In this document: positions 54,052 through 61,840 of the stretch, in pieces | Position numbering within the stretch: the first letter of the stretch is position 1 | Layout of the letters: each line of letters opens with the position of its first letter | Assembly (NCBI GenBank): GCA_963756605.1 | Contig: CAVWOT010000012.1 | Span: 1 to 64,000, forward strand | Reading direction: 5' to 3' | Origin: Bog-159 sp963756605 | GTDB lineage: Bacteria; Acidobacteriota; Terriglobia; Bryobacterales; Bryobacteraceae | DNA length: 64,000 nucleotides | The notes under the pieces: model-generated | Told to the model about the DNA's origin: nothing | The model's input: the letters and a program-made list of their open reading frames with translations, nothing else | Databases searched by the model: none | Translations under genes and position numbers: made by a program

Positions 54052-54654
54052 GTGCACCTGCCAAACGACGGACAGAATGCGGGCGTAGCGCATTGGTACG
54101 CGTTACAAACGCGGCCAAAGCACGAGAAGTCGGTGTCCTCGCTGCTGGAAGGCAAAGGATATGAGCAAGTTCTTCCGGTTTACCAAAGTTGGCATCGATC
54201 CTCGGGCCGCATGCAGCGCGTGCTGCTGCCTCTTTTCAAAGGTTATCTCTTCTGCCGGTTCGATCCATACCGACGGCTTCCAATCCTGATCACGCCGGGC
54301 GTCTCGAGCATAGTGGGCAGAGGCAGAGAGCCCGAGCCGATTCCCACCGAGGAGGTTGCGCGTATTCAGGCCTCCTGTGCTTCGGGACTTGGGGTGACGC
54401 CGTGGCCTTACCTGGAACGCGGCGACCTGGTGCGAGTGGAGTGCGGTCCGCTGCAAGGCGTGGAAGGTATATTCATCAGCGAGAAGAATACCTGCCGGTT
54501 GGTTCTTTCGGTGGAAATGCTCAGGCGATCCGTGGCGGTGGAGGTAGACCGGGATTGGGTACAGCCAATCGCCATGCGGCGGGCGACCGTACAGTTCCAG
54601 AATCCGATCTGCGCCGGCTCTGCGGTTGCTTTGGCGCACCCTTCGGTGGCGTGA
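54052..54654 (+). CDS. NusG-family antiterminator (RfaH/UpxY-like)
   Basis: The protein has 200 aa from GTG 54052, five bases after GGAGG (an in-frame GTG at 54016 has no site). The NGN domain is HWYALQTRPKHEKSVSSLLE, PLFKGYLFCRFDPYRRLPIL and GVSSIVGRGREPEPIPTEEV. The C-terminal KOW is LERGDLVRVECGPLQGVEGI. Specialised NusG paralogues at glycan loci act on RNA polymerase that pauses at an ops-type element, and such elements are seen here. It is likely the positive regulator of the downstream polysaccharide genes. Confidence 0.88.
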   Translation: MHLPNDGQNAGVAHWYALQTRPKHEKSVSSLLEGKGYEQVLPVYQSWHRSSGRMQRVLLPLFKGYLFCRFDPYRRLPILITPGVSSIVGRGREPEPIPTEEVARIQASCASGLGVTPWPYLERGDLVRVECGPLQGVEGIFISEKNTCRLVLSVEMLRRSVAVEVDRDWVQPIAMRRATVQFQNPICAGSAVALAHPSVA

Positions 54655-54799
54655 GTAAGTCGCGATGGTGTTCCGGCTTTAGGTCTGGCCGGGCTGCCGC
54701 ATTCCGGTGTAAGTAGTTGCAGAGATCTCCGCGAGAGTTATCTTGCCCGCCGGCCCGCCTATAATCTGGGCCGCGTCTAAGTTACAGCCTGGACAGCGC

Positions 54800-55072
54800 A
54801 TGAGTTTCGTAAGACGCAGCCGTATTGTCAGCGTTCGTGTTACGCAGGACGAGTACGATCTTCTCGACCAAATTAGCCGGCGGCATGGAGCGAACAGCGT
54901 TTCGGAGTTTCTGAGGCAACTAATCATGAAATCGGAGCCTTTCGCTGCGACTACCAGGAATGCGACGCGCGGGGTTGCTGAAGAACTCGACGATCTGAAA
55001 CAGAAGGTTGACCAATTATCCAGGCTGCTCAAGCGGCGGGCGCCGAAGCAGAGCGGTCACGGTACCGGATAG
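54800..55072 (+). CDS. ribbon-helix-helix protein, copy 1
   Basis: The protein has 90 aa. MSFVRRSRIVSVRVTQDEYD forms the beta-strand and helix A. HGANSVSEFLRQLIMKSEP is helix B with the typical NSVSEFLR turn. The C-terminal half is a coiled coil (EELDDLKQKVDQLSRLLKRR). RHH proteins bind DNA as dimers. A paralogue with about 65 percent identity by eye lies 330 bp downstream. A role in local regulation is inferred from position. Confidence 0.8.
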   Translation: MSFVRRSRIVSVRVTQDEYDLLDQISRRHGANSVSEFLRQLIMKSEPFAATTRNATRGVAEELDDLKQKVDQLSRLLKRRAPKQSGHGTG

Positions 55073-55188
55073 CAAGCGATCCTAGCAGCATATGCGGCTT
55101 CAATCTGGTTTAGAACGTTGGAGCGCAGCGGCCCAGCCCGGCGTTAGGTATTCGGTACGAACAGTACGCCAAGTCTACTCAAGTAACA

Positions 55189-55217
55189 TTGACAATGTAC
55201 CTTTTATTCAATACAAC
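55189..55217 (+). promoter_or_regulatory. promoter of the second module
   Basis: TTGACA (55189-55194), 17 bases, TACAAC (55212-55217), duplicating the promoter at 53891. Confidence 0.65.
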
Positions 55218-55276
55218 TAGAGAATATACCGCGGAGTCAGCCGCGAATCGGGGAGAACACCACGCGACCCTAACAG

Positions 55277-55288
55277 GGCGGTAGCTTG
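55277..55288 (+). promoter_or_regulatory. ops-like element 2 with following hairpin
   Basis: GGCGGTAGCTTG lies inside ACAGGGCGGTAGCTTGTC, sharing 16 consecutive bases with copy 1. A hairpin CTTGTCC-aatac-GGACAAG (55296-55314) follows at once, absent from copy 1. It lies 59 bases after the -10 box, and the next gene starts at 55408. Confidence 0.7.
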
Positions 55289-55407
55289 TCGATTTCTTGT
55301 CCAATACGGACAAGGTGTCGCGTTTGCGTGGTGGAGCAGTTGCCGCAGGGTTAGTTCTTTGGCGCAGGGAATGGCGGGCGCGGTCGAATCATTGGCTGGG
55401 TGAACCC

Positions 55408-55728
55408 ATGAGTTTTGTTAAGCGAAGCCGGATCATCAGTGTACGAGTTACACAGGACGAGTACGAGATTCTAGACCAGGTGAGCCGGCGGCACGGAGCG
55501 AATAGCGTGTCGGAGTTTCTCAGGCAACTGATCATGAATTCTGAACCTTTCGCATTAACCGTGAAAACGGGAGTCCGAGAGGTAGCGGAGGAACTCGACG
55601 CGCTGAGACGGAAGGTGGACCAGTTGTCTCAGATTGTGAAGGAACGGGGCACGAAACCGAGTAATGAAGACGCCGCTGCGAACGAAAAAAGCGCGGCGTT
55701 GTGGCATGAAGCGGTGGCTGACGTCTAG
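55408..55728 (+). CDS. ribbon-helix-helix protein, copy 2
   Basis: The protein has 106 aa. MSFVKRSRIISVRVTQDEYE and HGANSVSEFLRQLIMNSEPF are nearly the same as in copy 1. The coiled coil is longer and has a different tail (ANEKSAALWHEAVADV). The start at 55408 is chosen because it aligns with copy 1; the frame is open to 55297. It lies directly before the priming glycosyltransferase. Confidence 0.8.
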   Translation: MSFVKRSRIISVRVTQDEYEILDQVSRRHGANSVSEFLRQLIMNSEPFALTVKTGVREVAEELDALRRKVDQLSQIVKERGTKPSNEDAAANEKSAALWHEAVADV

Positions 55729-55860
55729 TAAGTGCGCCGCGGTGTTTTTTATACGGCCGGCGTACGGCGGGGCAGCACCACAATCTGATGTTACTTTCCG
55801 TCGTAGCCGGCGACGGCCGAAAACCATCGGTATTTACAACGAGAAAGGCGGCTGACACCT

Positions 55861-57015
55861 GTGTGGAAGATGATGCGCACATCTGAGTCTCGATCAACAA
55901 CCAACCGGCGTGCCGTTCCGGAAATATCTGCGGGTTCCAAGACGCTGCTGGCGGAAGCTCTTTTCACGAAGCAGTTAAGTTTGGAGCGCAAACGGACCGA
56001 GCGTTCGGGGCGGCGATTTGTGTTGATGCTGCTCGACTCGAGCAAGCTGGTTCGCGGAGAAGCGCGGAACCGGTCCCTCGATCTAATTATTTCGGCCCTG
56101 GCGGAGTCCGTGCGCGAAACCGATATCCAAGGCTGGTACGCGGAATCGGTGATCGGCGTAATCTTTACGGAGATTGGTCCGGCAGGCGGCAGCGACGTGA
56201 GCAAGGCCCTGCTGGGAAAGGTGAGCTCGGCCCTGTGCCGCACGCTGCCGATCGACGAGATAAACGAGATCAGTCTTTCCTTCCATATTTATCCCGAGGA
56301 GTGGGACGGCGAGAGTCCGGCCGGACCCAAAGGATCGCGCTTGTACCCGGATTTGACGCGCAAGTCGGAAGGACGGCGCGTGTCCGAGGTTTTGAAGAGA
56401 ACCATCGACGTCGTGGGGAGTTTGTTTTTGCTGGCCGTCTCCTCGCCTGTGCTTTTAATCATTGCGGCAGCCGTAAAACTCACTTCGGAAGGCCCGGTGC
56501 TGTACCGGCAGATCCGGCTGGGTCAATGCGGCAAGAGATTTACCTTTTATAAGTTTCGATCGATGTACGCCCGGTCCGAGCATGCCATTCACGAGCAATA
56601 CGTAAGCAATTATATTGCGGGTAACTTGACCGTGGATGGACACAAAGACGGCAAGCCGATCTTTAAGATGACCAAAGATCCGCGGGTCACGGCGGTAGGC
56701 AGGTTCCTGCGGCGCACCAGTCTCGACGAATTTCCACAGTTCTTCAATGTTTTGCGCGGGGACATGTCGCTGGTGGGTCCGCGGCCGCCGCTTCCGTACG
56801 AGTTCGGGCAATATGGCGTATGGCACAAAAGGCGCTTGCTGGCAGTGAAACCGGGCATTACCGGCGTCTGGCAAGTGGAAGGGCGCAGCAAAGTTCCCTT
56901 TGACGAGATGGTGCGCCTGGACCTCGAATATGCGCGTTCGTGGTCGGTGTGGATGGATATCAAAATCCTGCTGAAAACTCCGCTGGCGATGGTCAGTTCG
57001 GACGGCGCGCATTAG
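55861..57015 (+). CDS. priming sugar-phosphate transferase with an N-terminal GGDEF-like domain
   Basis: The protein has 384 aa from GTG 55861 (ATG 55870 possible). Residues 40-160 resemble a degenerate GGDEF domain (RRFVLMLLDSSKLVRGEARN, LAESVRETDIQGWYAESVIG) without the GGDEF signature. After one membrane helix (SLFLLAVSSPVLLIIAAAVK) comes the bacterial sugar transferase core: GPVLYRQIRLGQCGKRFTFY, KFRSMY, TSLDEFPQFFNVLRGDMSLV, GPRPPLPYE and PGITGVWQVEGRS. It should load the first sugar phosphate onto undecaprenyl phosphate. The fused domain may tie initiation to signalling. Confidence 0.9.
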   Translation: MWKMMRTSESRSTTNRRAVPEISAGSKTLLAEALFTKQLSLERKRTERSGRRFVLMLLDSSKLVRGEARNRSLDLIISALAESVRETDIQGWYAESVIGVIFTEIGPAGGSDVSKALLGKVSSALCRTLPIDEINEISLSFHIYPEEWDGESPAGPKGSRLYPDLTRKSEGRRVSEVLKRTIDVVGSLFLLAVSSPVLLIIAAAVKLTSEGPVLYRQIRLGQCGKRFTFYKFRSMYARSEHAIHEQYVSNYIAGNLTVDGHKDGKPIFKMTKDPRVTAVGRFLRRTSLDEFPQFFNVLRGDMSLVGPRPPLPYEFGQYGVWHKRRLLAVKPGITGVWQVEGRSKVPFDEMVRLDLEYARSWSVWMDIKILLKTPLAMVSSDGAH

Positions 57016-57060
57016 ACCGTTCGCGCGAACGCGGAAGTTCCTCCGCACAAGCAGCTCATT

Positions 57061-58062
57061 ATGATTCGCATTGGTGTAATCGGTTATGGTTATTGGGGAC
57101 CGGGTGTGGCCCGCAACTTTCACGACCTGGACGGTTGTGAACTGGTTGCCATAGCGGACAGCCGCCCAGAGGCGCTCAAGCGCGTCAAAAGGATTTATCA
57201 CACTGTCCGCGCCACCACCGACGCGCGCGAGGTAATCACAGCGCCCGATGTGGATGCGGTGGCGGTGGTCACGCCGGTATGGACCCACTTTGAACTGGCG
57301 AAGGCTGCGCTCGAGAACGGCAAACACGTTTTTGTGGAGAAGCCCTTCACTTCGACCGCGGCGCAGGCGGAGGAGTTGATCAATCTGGCGGACCGGAAGC
57401 ATCTGCAGATCATGGTCGACCACACGTTTCTTTTTACGGGTGCCGTCAAGAAGATGCGGGAACTGATTGAAGACGGCACGCTGGGACGTCTGTATTATTA
57501 CGATTCTACCAGAGTCAATCTCGGCTTGTTCCAGCACGACGTGAACGTGATTTGGGACCTGGCGCCGCACGACCTGTCGATCATGGATTACCTGATCCGG
57601 CTGAAGCCGGAAGCCCTGATCGCCACCGGCCAGGTACACCTGAACGGTTTTGAAGACCTGGCGTATCTGACGATCTATTTTCCCGACCGGATAATCGCGC
57701 ATATCAATGTAAACTGGCTGTCGCCGGTGAAGGTGCGGACTACCCTGATCGGGGGCACCAAGAGAATGCTCGTATGGAATGACCTGGAAGCGGACGAAAA
57801 GGTCAAAGTGTATGACAAAGGGGTGAACGTAAGAGGTGGAGAGAGCGTTTACAACCTGCTGGTGAGTTACCGGTCGGGCGATATGTGGTCACCTAAGGTA
57901 GACCAGACGGAGGCCCTGGCGGCGGAAGCGAAGTATTTTGTGGACTGTATCACCAAGAATCAGAAGCCGTTCAACGACGGCGTGGCGGGCCTGCGGATCG
58001 TGAAGATGCTGGAAGCCGCCAACCAGTCGCTGCAGGCGCGCGGGCGGGCGATTGAGTTATGA
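57061..58062 (+). CDS. Gfo/Idh/MocA family oxidoreductase
   Basis: The protein has 333 aa. The NAD-binding start is IRIGVIGYGYWGPGVARNFH. The catalytic EKPF motif is in KHVFVEKPFTSTAAQAEELI, and DLAPHDLSIMDYLI is the second domain His region. In glycan loci such enzymes oxidise a UDP-sugar at C3 before transamination (WbpB-like). Its stop overlaps the acetyltransferase start by 4 bp (ATGA). Confidence 0.92.
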   Translation: MIRIGVIGYGYWGPGVARNFHDLDGCELVAIADSRPEALKRVKRIYHTVRATTDAREVITAPDVDAVAVVTPVWTHFELAKAALENGKHVFVEKPFTSTAAQAEELINLADRKHLQIMVDHTFLFTGAVKKMRELIEDGTLGRLYYYDSTRVNLGLFQHDVNVIWDLAPHDLSIMDYLIRLKPEALIATGQVHLNGFEDLAYLTIYFPDRIIAHINVNWLSPVKVRTTLIGGTKRMLVWNDLEADEKVKVYDKGVNVRGGESVYNLLVSYRSGDMWSPKVDQTEALAAEAKYFVDCITKNQKPFNDGVAGLRIVKMLEAANQSLQARGRAIEL

Positions 58063-58559
58063 ACACTTATCAGGCGATCGCGCCCGATGTGAAGCTGGGC
58101 CAGAACGTGAAGCTTTCGCAGTTCGTAAACCTGTACGGCTGCGAGGTGGGGGACGACACCAAGATCGGCGCGTTTGTGGAGATTCAGAAGAACGCCAGGG
58201 TGGGGAAGAGATGCAAGATCTCCAGCCACACCTTTGTCTGTGAAGGGGTGACGATTGAAGACGAGGTTTTCGTCGGGCACGGTGTGACATTCATTAATGA
58301 CACTTATCCCAGAGCCGCGACCGAGGACGGGCAGTTACAAACCGAAGCAGACTGGCAGGTAGAGACGACTTTGATCAAAAAGGGCGCATCGATCGGATCG
58401 GGTTCCACGATTTTATCGAAGGTGACCGTTGGTGAGAAAGCCATTGTGGGGGCCGGGAGCGTAGTCACCAGGGACGTACCCGCGCGGGTCATTGTAGCGG
58501 GAAACCCGGCGCGCCGGATAAGAGAGGTCGGCGCCACATCCACCGGAGGAACGAAATGA
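58059..58559 (+). CDS. hexapeptide-repeat sugar N-acetyltransferase
   Basis: The protein has 166 aa. Left-handed beta-helix repeats cover almost the whole length (VKLGQNVKLSQFVNLYGCEV, DDTKIGAFVEIQKNARVGKR, CKISSHTFVCEGVTIEDEVF). The end is VVTRDVPARVIVAGNPARRI, as in WbpD/PglD-type enzymes. It likely acetylates an amino sugar made by the flanking oxidoreductase and aminotransferase. ATGA overlaps occur on both sides. Confidence 0.92.
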   Translation: MNTYQAIAPDVKLGQNVKLSQFVNLYGCEVGDDTKIGAFVEIQKNARVGKRCKISSHTFVCEGVTIEDEVFVGHGVTFINDTYPRAATEDGQLQTEADWQVETTLIKKGASIGSGSTILSKVTVGEKAIVGAGSVVTRDVPARVIVAGNPARRIREVGATSTGGTK

Positions 58560-59785
58560 CACATACAAATGCCATACCCTTTTTGGATTTGGTCACGGTT
58601 CACGGAGAGCTACGAGAGGAACTTCTGGGTGTATTCGGCGCCGCCCTGGAGACCGGAGGATTTATCGGCGGACCGATGGTGGAGGAGTTTGAACAGGAGT
58701 TCGCGAAATTTTGCGGCACCAAATACTGCGTGGGAGTGGGCAGCGGCACGGACGCGGTGCGATTTGCCCTGATGGCCGATGGAATTGAGCGGAACGATAT
58801 CGTTCTCACCGTTCCGAATACGTTCATCGCTACCGCGGAAGCCATTTCGCAGGCCGGCGGCCTCCCGGATTTTGTGGATGTCGATGAACTGACCTACAAC
58901 CTGTCGCCCGAAAAGCTGCGCGAGTATTTGGAAGTGCGGTGTAGGGTGGACGCCAATGGCCGCGTGATGCATAGAGAAAGCAGCCGGCGGGTGGCGGCTG
59001 TGGTTCCGGTACACCTCTACGGCCAGCCGGCCGAAATGGACGCCATTCTGGAGATCGCACAACAGTACAACTTAAGTGTGATCGAAGACGCTTGCCAGGC
59101 ACACGGGGCGGAGTATTTTTCGGCGGCGGGAGGCCGGTGGCGAAAGGCGGGGTCGATGGGCCGCGCCGCGGCATCGAGTTTCTATCCAGGAAAGAACCTC
59201 GGGGCGTGTGGAGAAGCCGGCGCCGTCACGACCGGCGACGGAGAACTGGCGCGGCGGGTGCGCATGCTGCGCGATCATGGGCAGGTCCGCAAGTATTATC
59301 ACGAAACGGAAGGCTATAACGGCCGGCTGGATGCGATTCAGGCAGGAATTCTGCGGGTGAAATTGAAATACCTGGCGGATTGGAATGCCAGCCGCAGGCA
59401 GGCTGCCGACCGATATCGGGAGTTGTTCGAGGAAGCCGGTTCGGGCCAGCTTCCGCCATTCGCGCCGGAGTGGGCGAAGAGTGTTTATCACCTGTACGTG
59501 ATCCGCGTGCCGAATCGGGAAGGACTCATGCGGCACTTGGCTGAGGCGCATATCGGCACGGGGATTCATTATCCGGTTCCGTTGCATTTGCAGGAAGCTT
59601 ACCGCGAACTAGGTTACAAGGCAGGGGATTTTCCGGTGGCCGAACGCGCGGCCAAGGAAATCGTATCATTGCCGATGTACCCGGGATTGGCGGAGGCGCA
59701 TCAGTCGCGCGTCGTAGAACAAGTTGTCGAGTTCATGCGGCTCGCCGAGTCGGGTGTGGGATCTTTAGCGGTGGCAGTTGGTTAG
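58556..59785 (+). CDS. DegT/DnrJ/EryC1 family sugar aminotransferase
   Basis: The protein has 409 aa. PFLDLVTVHGELREELLGVF opens it. GTKYCVGVGSGTDAVRFALM binds PLP phosphate, VIEDACQAHGAEYF has the PLP Asp, and SSFYPGKNLGACGEAGAVTT contains the PLP Lys. An insert of about 20 residues (near 115-140) contains VDANGRVMHRESSRR. With the two upstream genes it fits the order of a UDP-2,3-diacetamido-sugar or Fuc3NAc-type pathway (WbpB/D/E-like), but the sugar is not determined. Confidence 0.92.
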   Translation: MTHTNAIPFLDLVTVHGELREELLGVFGAALETGGFIGGPMVEEFEQEFAKFCGTKYCVGVGSGTDAVRFALMADGIERNDIVLTVPNTFIATAEAISQAGGLPDFVDVDELTYNLSPEKLREYLEVRCRVDANGRVMHRESSRRVAAVVPVHLYGQPAEMDAILEIAQQYNLSVIEDACQAHGAEYFSAAGGRWRKAGSMGRAAASSFYPGKNLGACGEAGAVTTGDGELARRVRMLRDHGQVRKYYHETEGYNGRLDAIQAGILRVKLKYLADWNASRRQAADRYRELFEEAGSGQLPPFAPEWAKSVYHLYVIRVPNREGLMRHLAEAHIGTGIHYPVPLHLQEAYRELGYKAGDFPVAERAAKEIVSLPMYPGLAEAHQSRVVEQVVEFMRLAESGVGSLAVAVG

Positions 59786-60135
59786 TACTTCGATCAGAGC
59801 CTCGTAATTTGGTGTGGTCATTGGCGATTGTGATGTCGTCGATTGCACCAGAGCCGGTAGACCAACCAGCGGTCTGCATTTCCTGGCGCTGACTTGGAGC
59901 TGCCTAGAGGCAGCTTATCCGGTTGTTTCAGCAACCCACCAGCGGCGCTATTTGGGCACGCCTTGGCAGCATTTCCCACGGGCCGTGCCGCTAGTTCCAA
60001 CGAGTTCGCCGCGCCGCCAGAAACCGTGCCGCTGTCCTCAAGGTCACAGGTGTCGGCGAACCTGACGTTGTCCGCCGCACTTTGCCAGGGGGCAACGATG
60101 CCACTGGATAAGCCAAATGCTGCCAAGGACACTGG
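59786..60135. other. intergenic, no supported gene
   Basis: The 350-bp gap inside the glycan locus has frames on both strands without family resemblance. It may hold a promoter for the epimerase genes; no clear boxes are seen. Confidence 0.4.
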
Positions 60136-60727
60136 GTGCCGATTCAGATAGAGTCGCGACACTTCGGTGAAGTGGCGGTGCTAGTTCCGGAGGTGTTCGA
60201 GGATAGCCGTGGCTTCTTCATGGAGACCTACCGGGAAGATCAGTTTCGGGACTTGGGCTTGCCTACACACTTCGCACAGGACAATCACTCGCGTTCGGTG
60301 AAGGACACAGTGCGCGGCCTGCATTTCCAATGGGAGCCGCCCATGGGGAAGTTGATGCGGGTTACAGTTGGGGAGCGCATTCTTGGTGGCCGTGGACATT
60401 CGTAAGGGTTCGCCCACGCTGGGTAGGTGGGTGGGCGTGGTGGCGTCGACGGAAAACCGGCGGCAGGTCTGGGCGCCGGCGGGATTTGCGCGCGGGTTCT
60501 GCGCGCTCTCCGAGACGGTGGAGATCCAGTACAAGTGCACCGGAATCTACAACAATAAGGCGGAGTCGGGAATCCTGTGGAACGATCCAGCGATCGGGAT
60601 CGACTGGCCGGTGAAATCTCCGATCCTCTCCGATAAGGATCGCCGCGCGCAAACGCTCGACGCAGTGGCTGGAATCCCCAAATGCGGAGTTTTTCCGCTA
60701 GCGCGAGTGGGCTCGACAATTGTCTAA
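60136..60727 (+). pseudogene. rfbC: dTDP-4-dehydrorhamnose 3,5-epimerase-like gene with a frameshift
   Basis: The first frame reads PEVFEDSRGFFMETYREDQF and HFAQDNHSRSVKDTVRGLHF (catalytic His in RGLHFQ) up to GKLMRVTVG. One extra base in a GGGG run at about 60370-60373 then shifts it. The second frame continues AFLVAVDIRKGSPTLGRWVG, GFARGFCALSETVEIQYKCT and WPVKSPILSDKDRRA. Together they make a full-length 197-aa RmlC. The shift may be real or a homopolymer sequencing error. Confidence 0.8.
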
Positions 60728-60738
60728 AATTGAGACTT

Positions 60739-61731
60739 ATGAGAGTGCTGGTTACGGGCGGAGCCGGCTATGTTGGCTCGGTGCTGATCCCGAAACTGTT
60801 GGACAGGGGATACGGTGTGGACGTGGTGGATTTGTTCTGGTTCGGAAATCATTTGCCGGAACAGACCGGGATCTTGAAGAAAGATATTTTCCATTTGTCC
60901 ACGGAGGATCTGGAGCCTTATGACCAGGTCATATTTCTGGCCGGACTCTCTAACGATCCGATGGCGGAGTATTCGCCCAGTAAGAACTTCATCTTCAACG
61001 CGGCGGCGCCGGCTTATCTGGCGTACATTGCGAAGAAAGCCGGCGTGAAGCGCTACGTGTACGCCAGTTCCTGTTCGGTATATGGCTACACGGAGAACGA
61101 GTTGTACGACGAGAACCGGCCGGTATCATCTTCGTATCCTTATGGCATTTCCAAGCTGCAGGGTGAACAGGCGGTCATGCAGCTCGCGGATGCGGATTTT
61201 TCGGTGATTTCGCTGCGCAAGGGCACGATTTCCGGTTACAGTCCACGGATGCGCTTTGACCTGATTGTGAACACCATGTTTCGCAGCGCCATGCAGGACC
61301 GGGTGATCAAAATTAACAATCCGTCGATCTGGCGGCCGCTGCTCGGCATCGAGGACGCGGCGACCGCTTACATCCGCGCGGTGGAGGCGACCCCTCGGCT
61401 CTCCGGGATCTTCAATATCGCTTCGGGAAACTACACGGTGGGCGAGGTGGGGGACTCAGTGCGGGCTGCCATCGAAGCGCGGCTGGGGGAGCGCATTAAG
61501 GTACAGATCGACCACTTAAGGGACTTTCGCAATTATAAGGTGGCGACCGACAAGGCCATGAATGTTCTCAGCTTCCATGCTAGGGACGGTGTGGGGTCTA
61601 TTACTGACAACTTGCTGGACACCATGGAAGGGTTCAGCGATTGGGACAACCCGGTGTACTCCAATATCGCCACATTCAAGCAGATCGAGAGCGGCATCGA
61701 AGCGCACGCTAGGGCCGGAAACGCTGCCTGA
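60739..61731 (+). CDS. NAD-dependent epimerase/dehydratase (extended SDR)
   Basis: The protein has 330 aa. MRVLVTGGAGYVGSVLIPKL has the GxxGxxG NAD loop. SSCSVYGYTENELYDENRPV and YPYGISKLQGEQAV give the S-Y-K catalytic set. FRSAMQDRVIKINNPSIWRP contains the extended-SDR substrate region. The start is ATG 60739. It follows the RmlC-like gene by 11 bp, so a deoxysugar nucleotide is the likely product. Confidence 0.9.
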   Translation: MRVLVTGGAGYVGSVLIPKLLDRGYGVDVVDLFWFGNHLPEQTGILKKDIFHLSTEDLEPYDQVIFLAGLSNDPMAEYSPSKNFIFNAAAPAYLAYIAKKAGVKRYVYASSCSVYGYTENELYDENRPVSSSYPYGISKLQGEQAVMQLADADFSVISLRKGTISGYSPRMRFDLIVNTMFRSAMQDRVIKINNPSIWRPLLGIEDAATAYIRAVEATPRLSGIFNIASGNYTVGEVGDSVRAAIEARLGERIKVQIDHLRDFRNYKVATDKAMNVLSFHARDGVGSITDNLLDTMEGFSDWDNPVYSNIATFKQIESGIEAHARAGNAA

Positions 61732-61840
61732 GAATGGCAAGTGCGGCTCGTCGCGAGTCGTATCGGGTCCGTTAGGCAATGGCACAGCAACATGAGATGT
61801 GCCAACTGGTGAGGTTGACGGCTGAGGCGATCTGCCGAGC

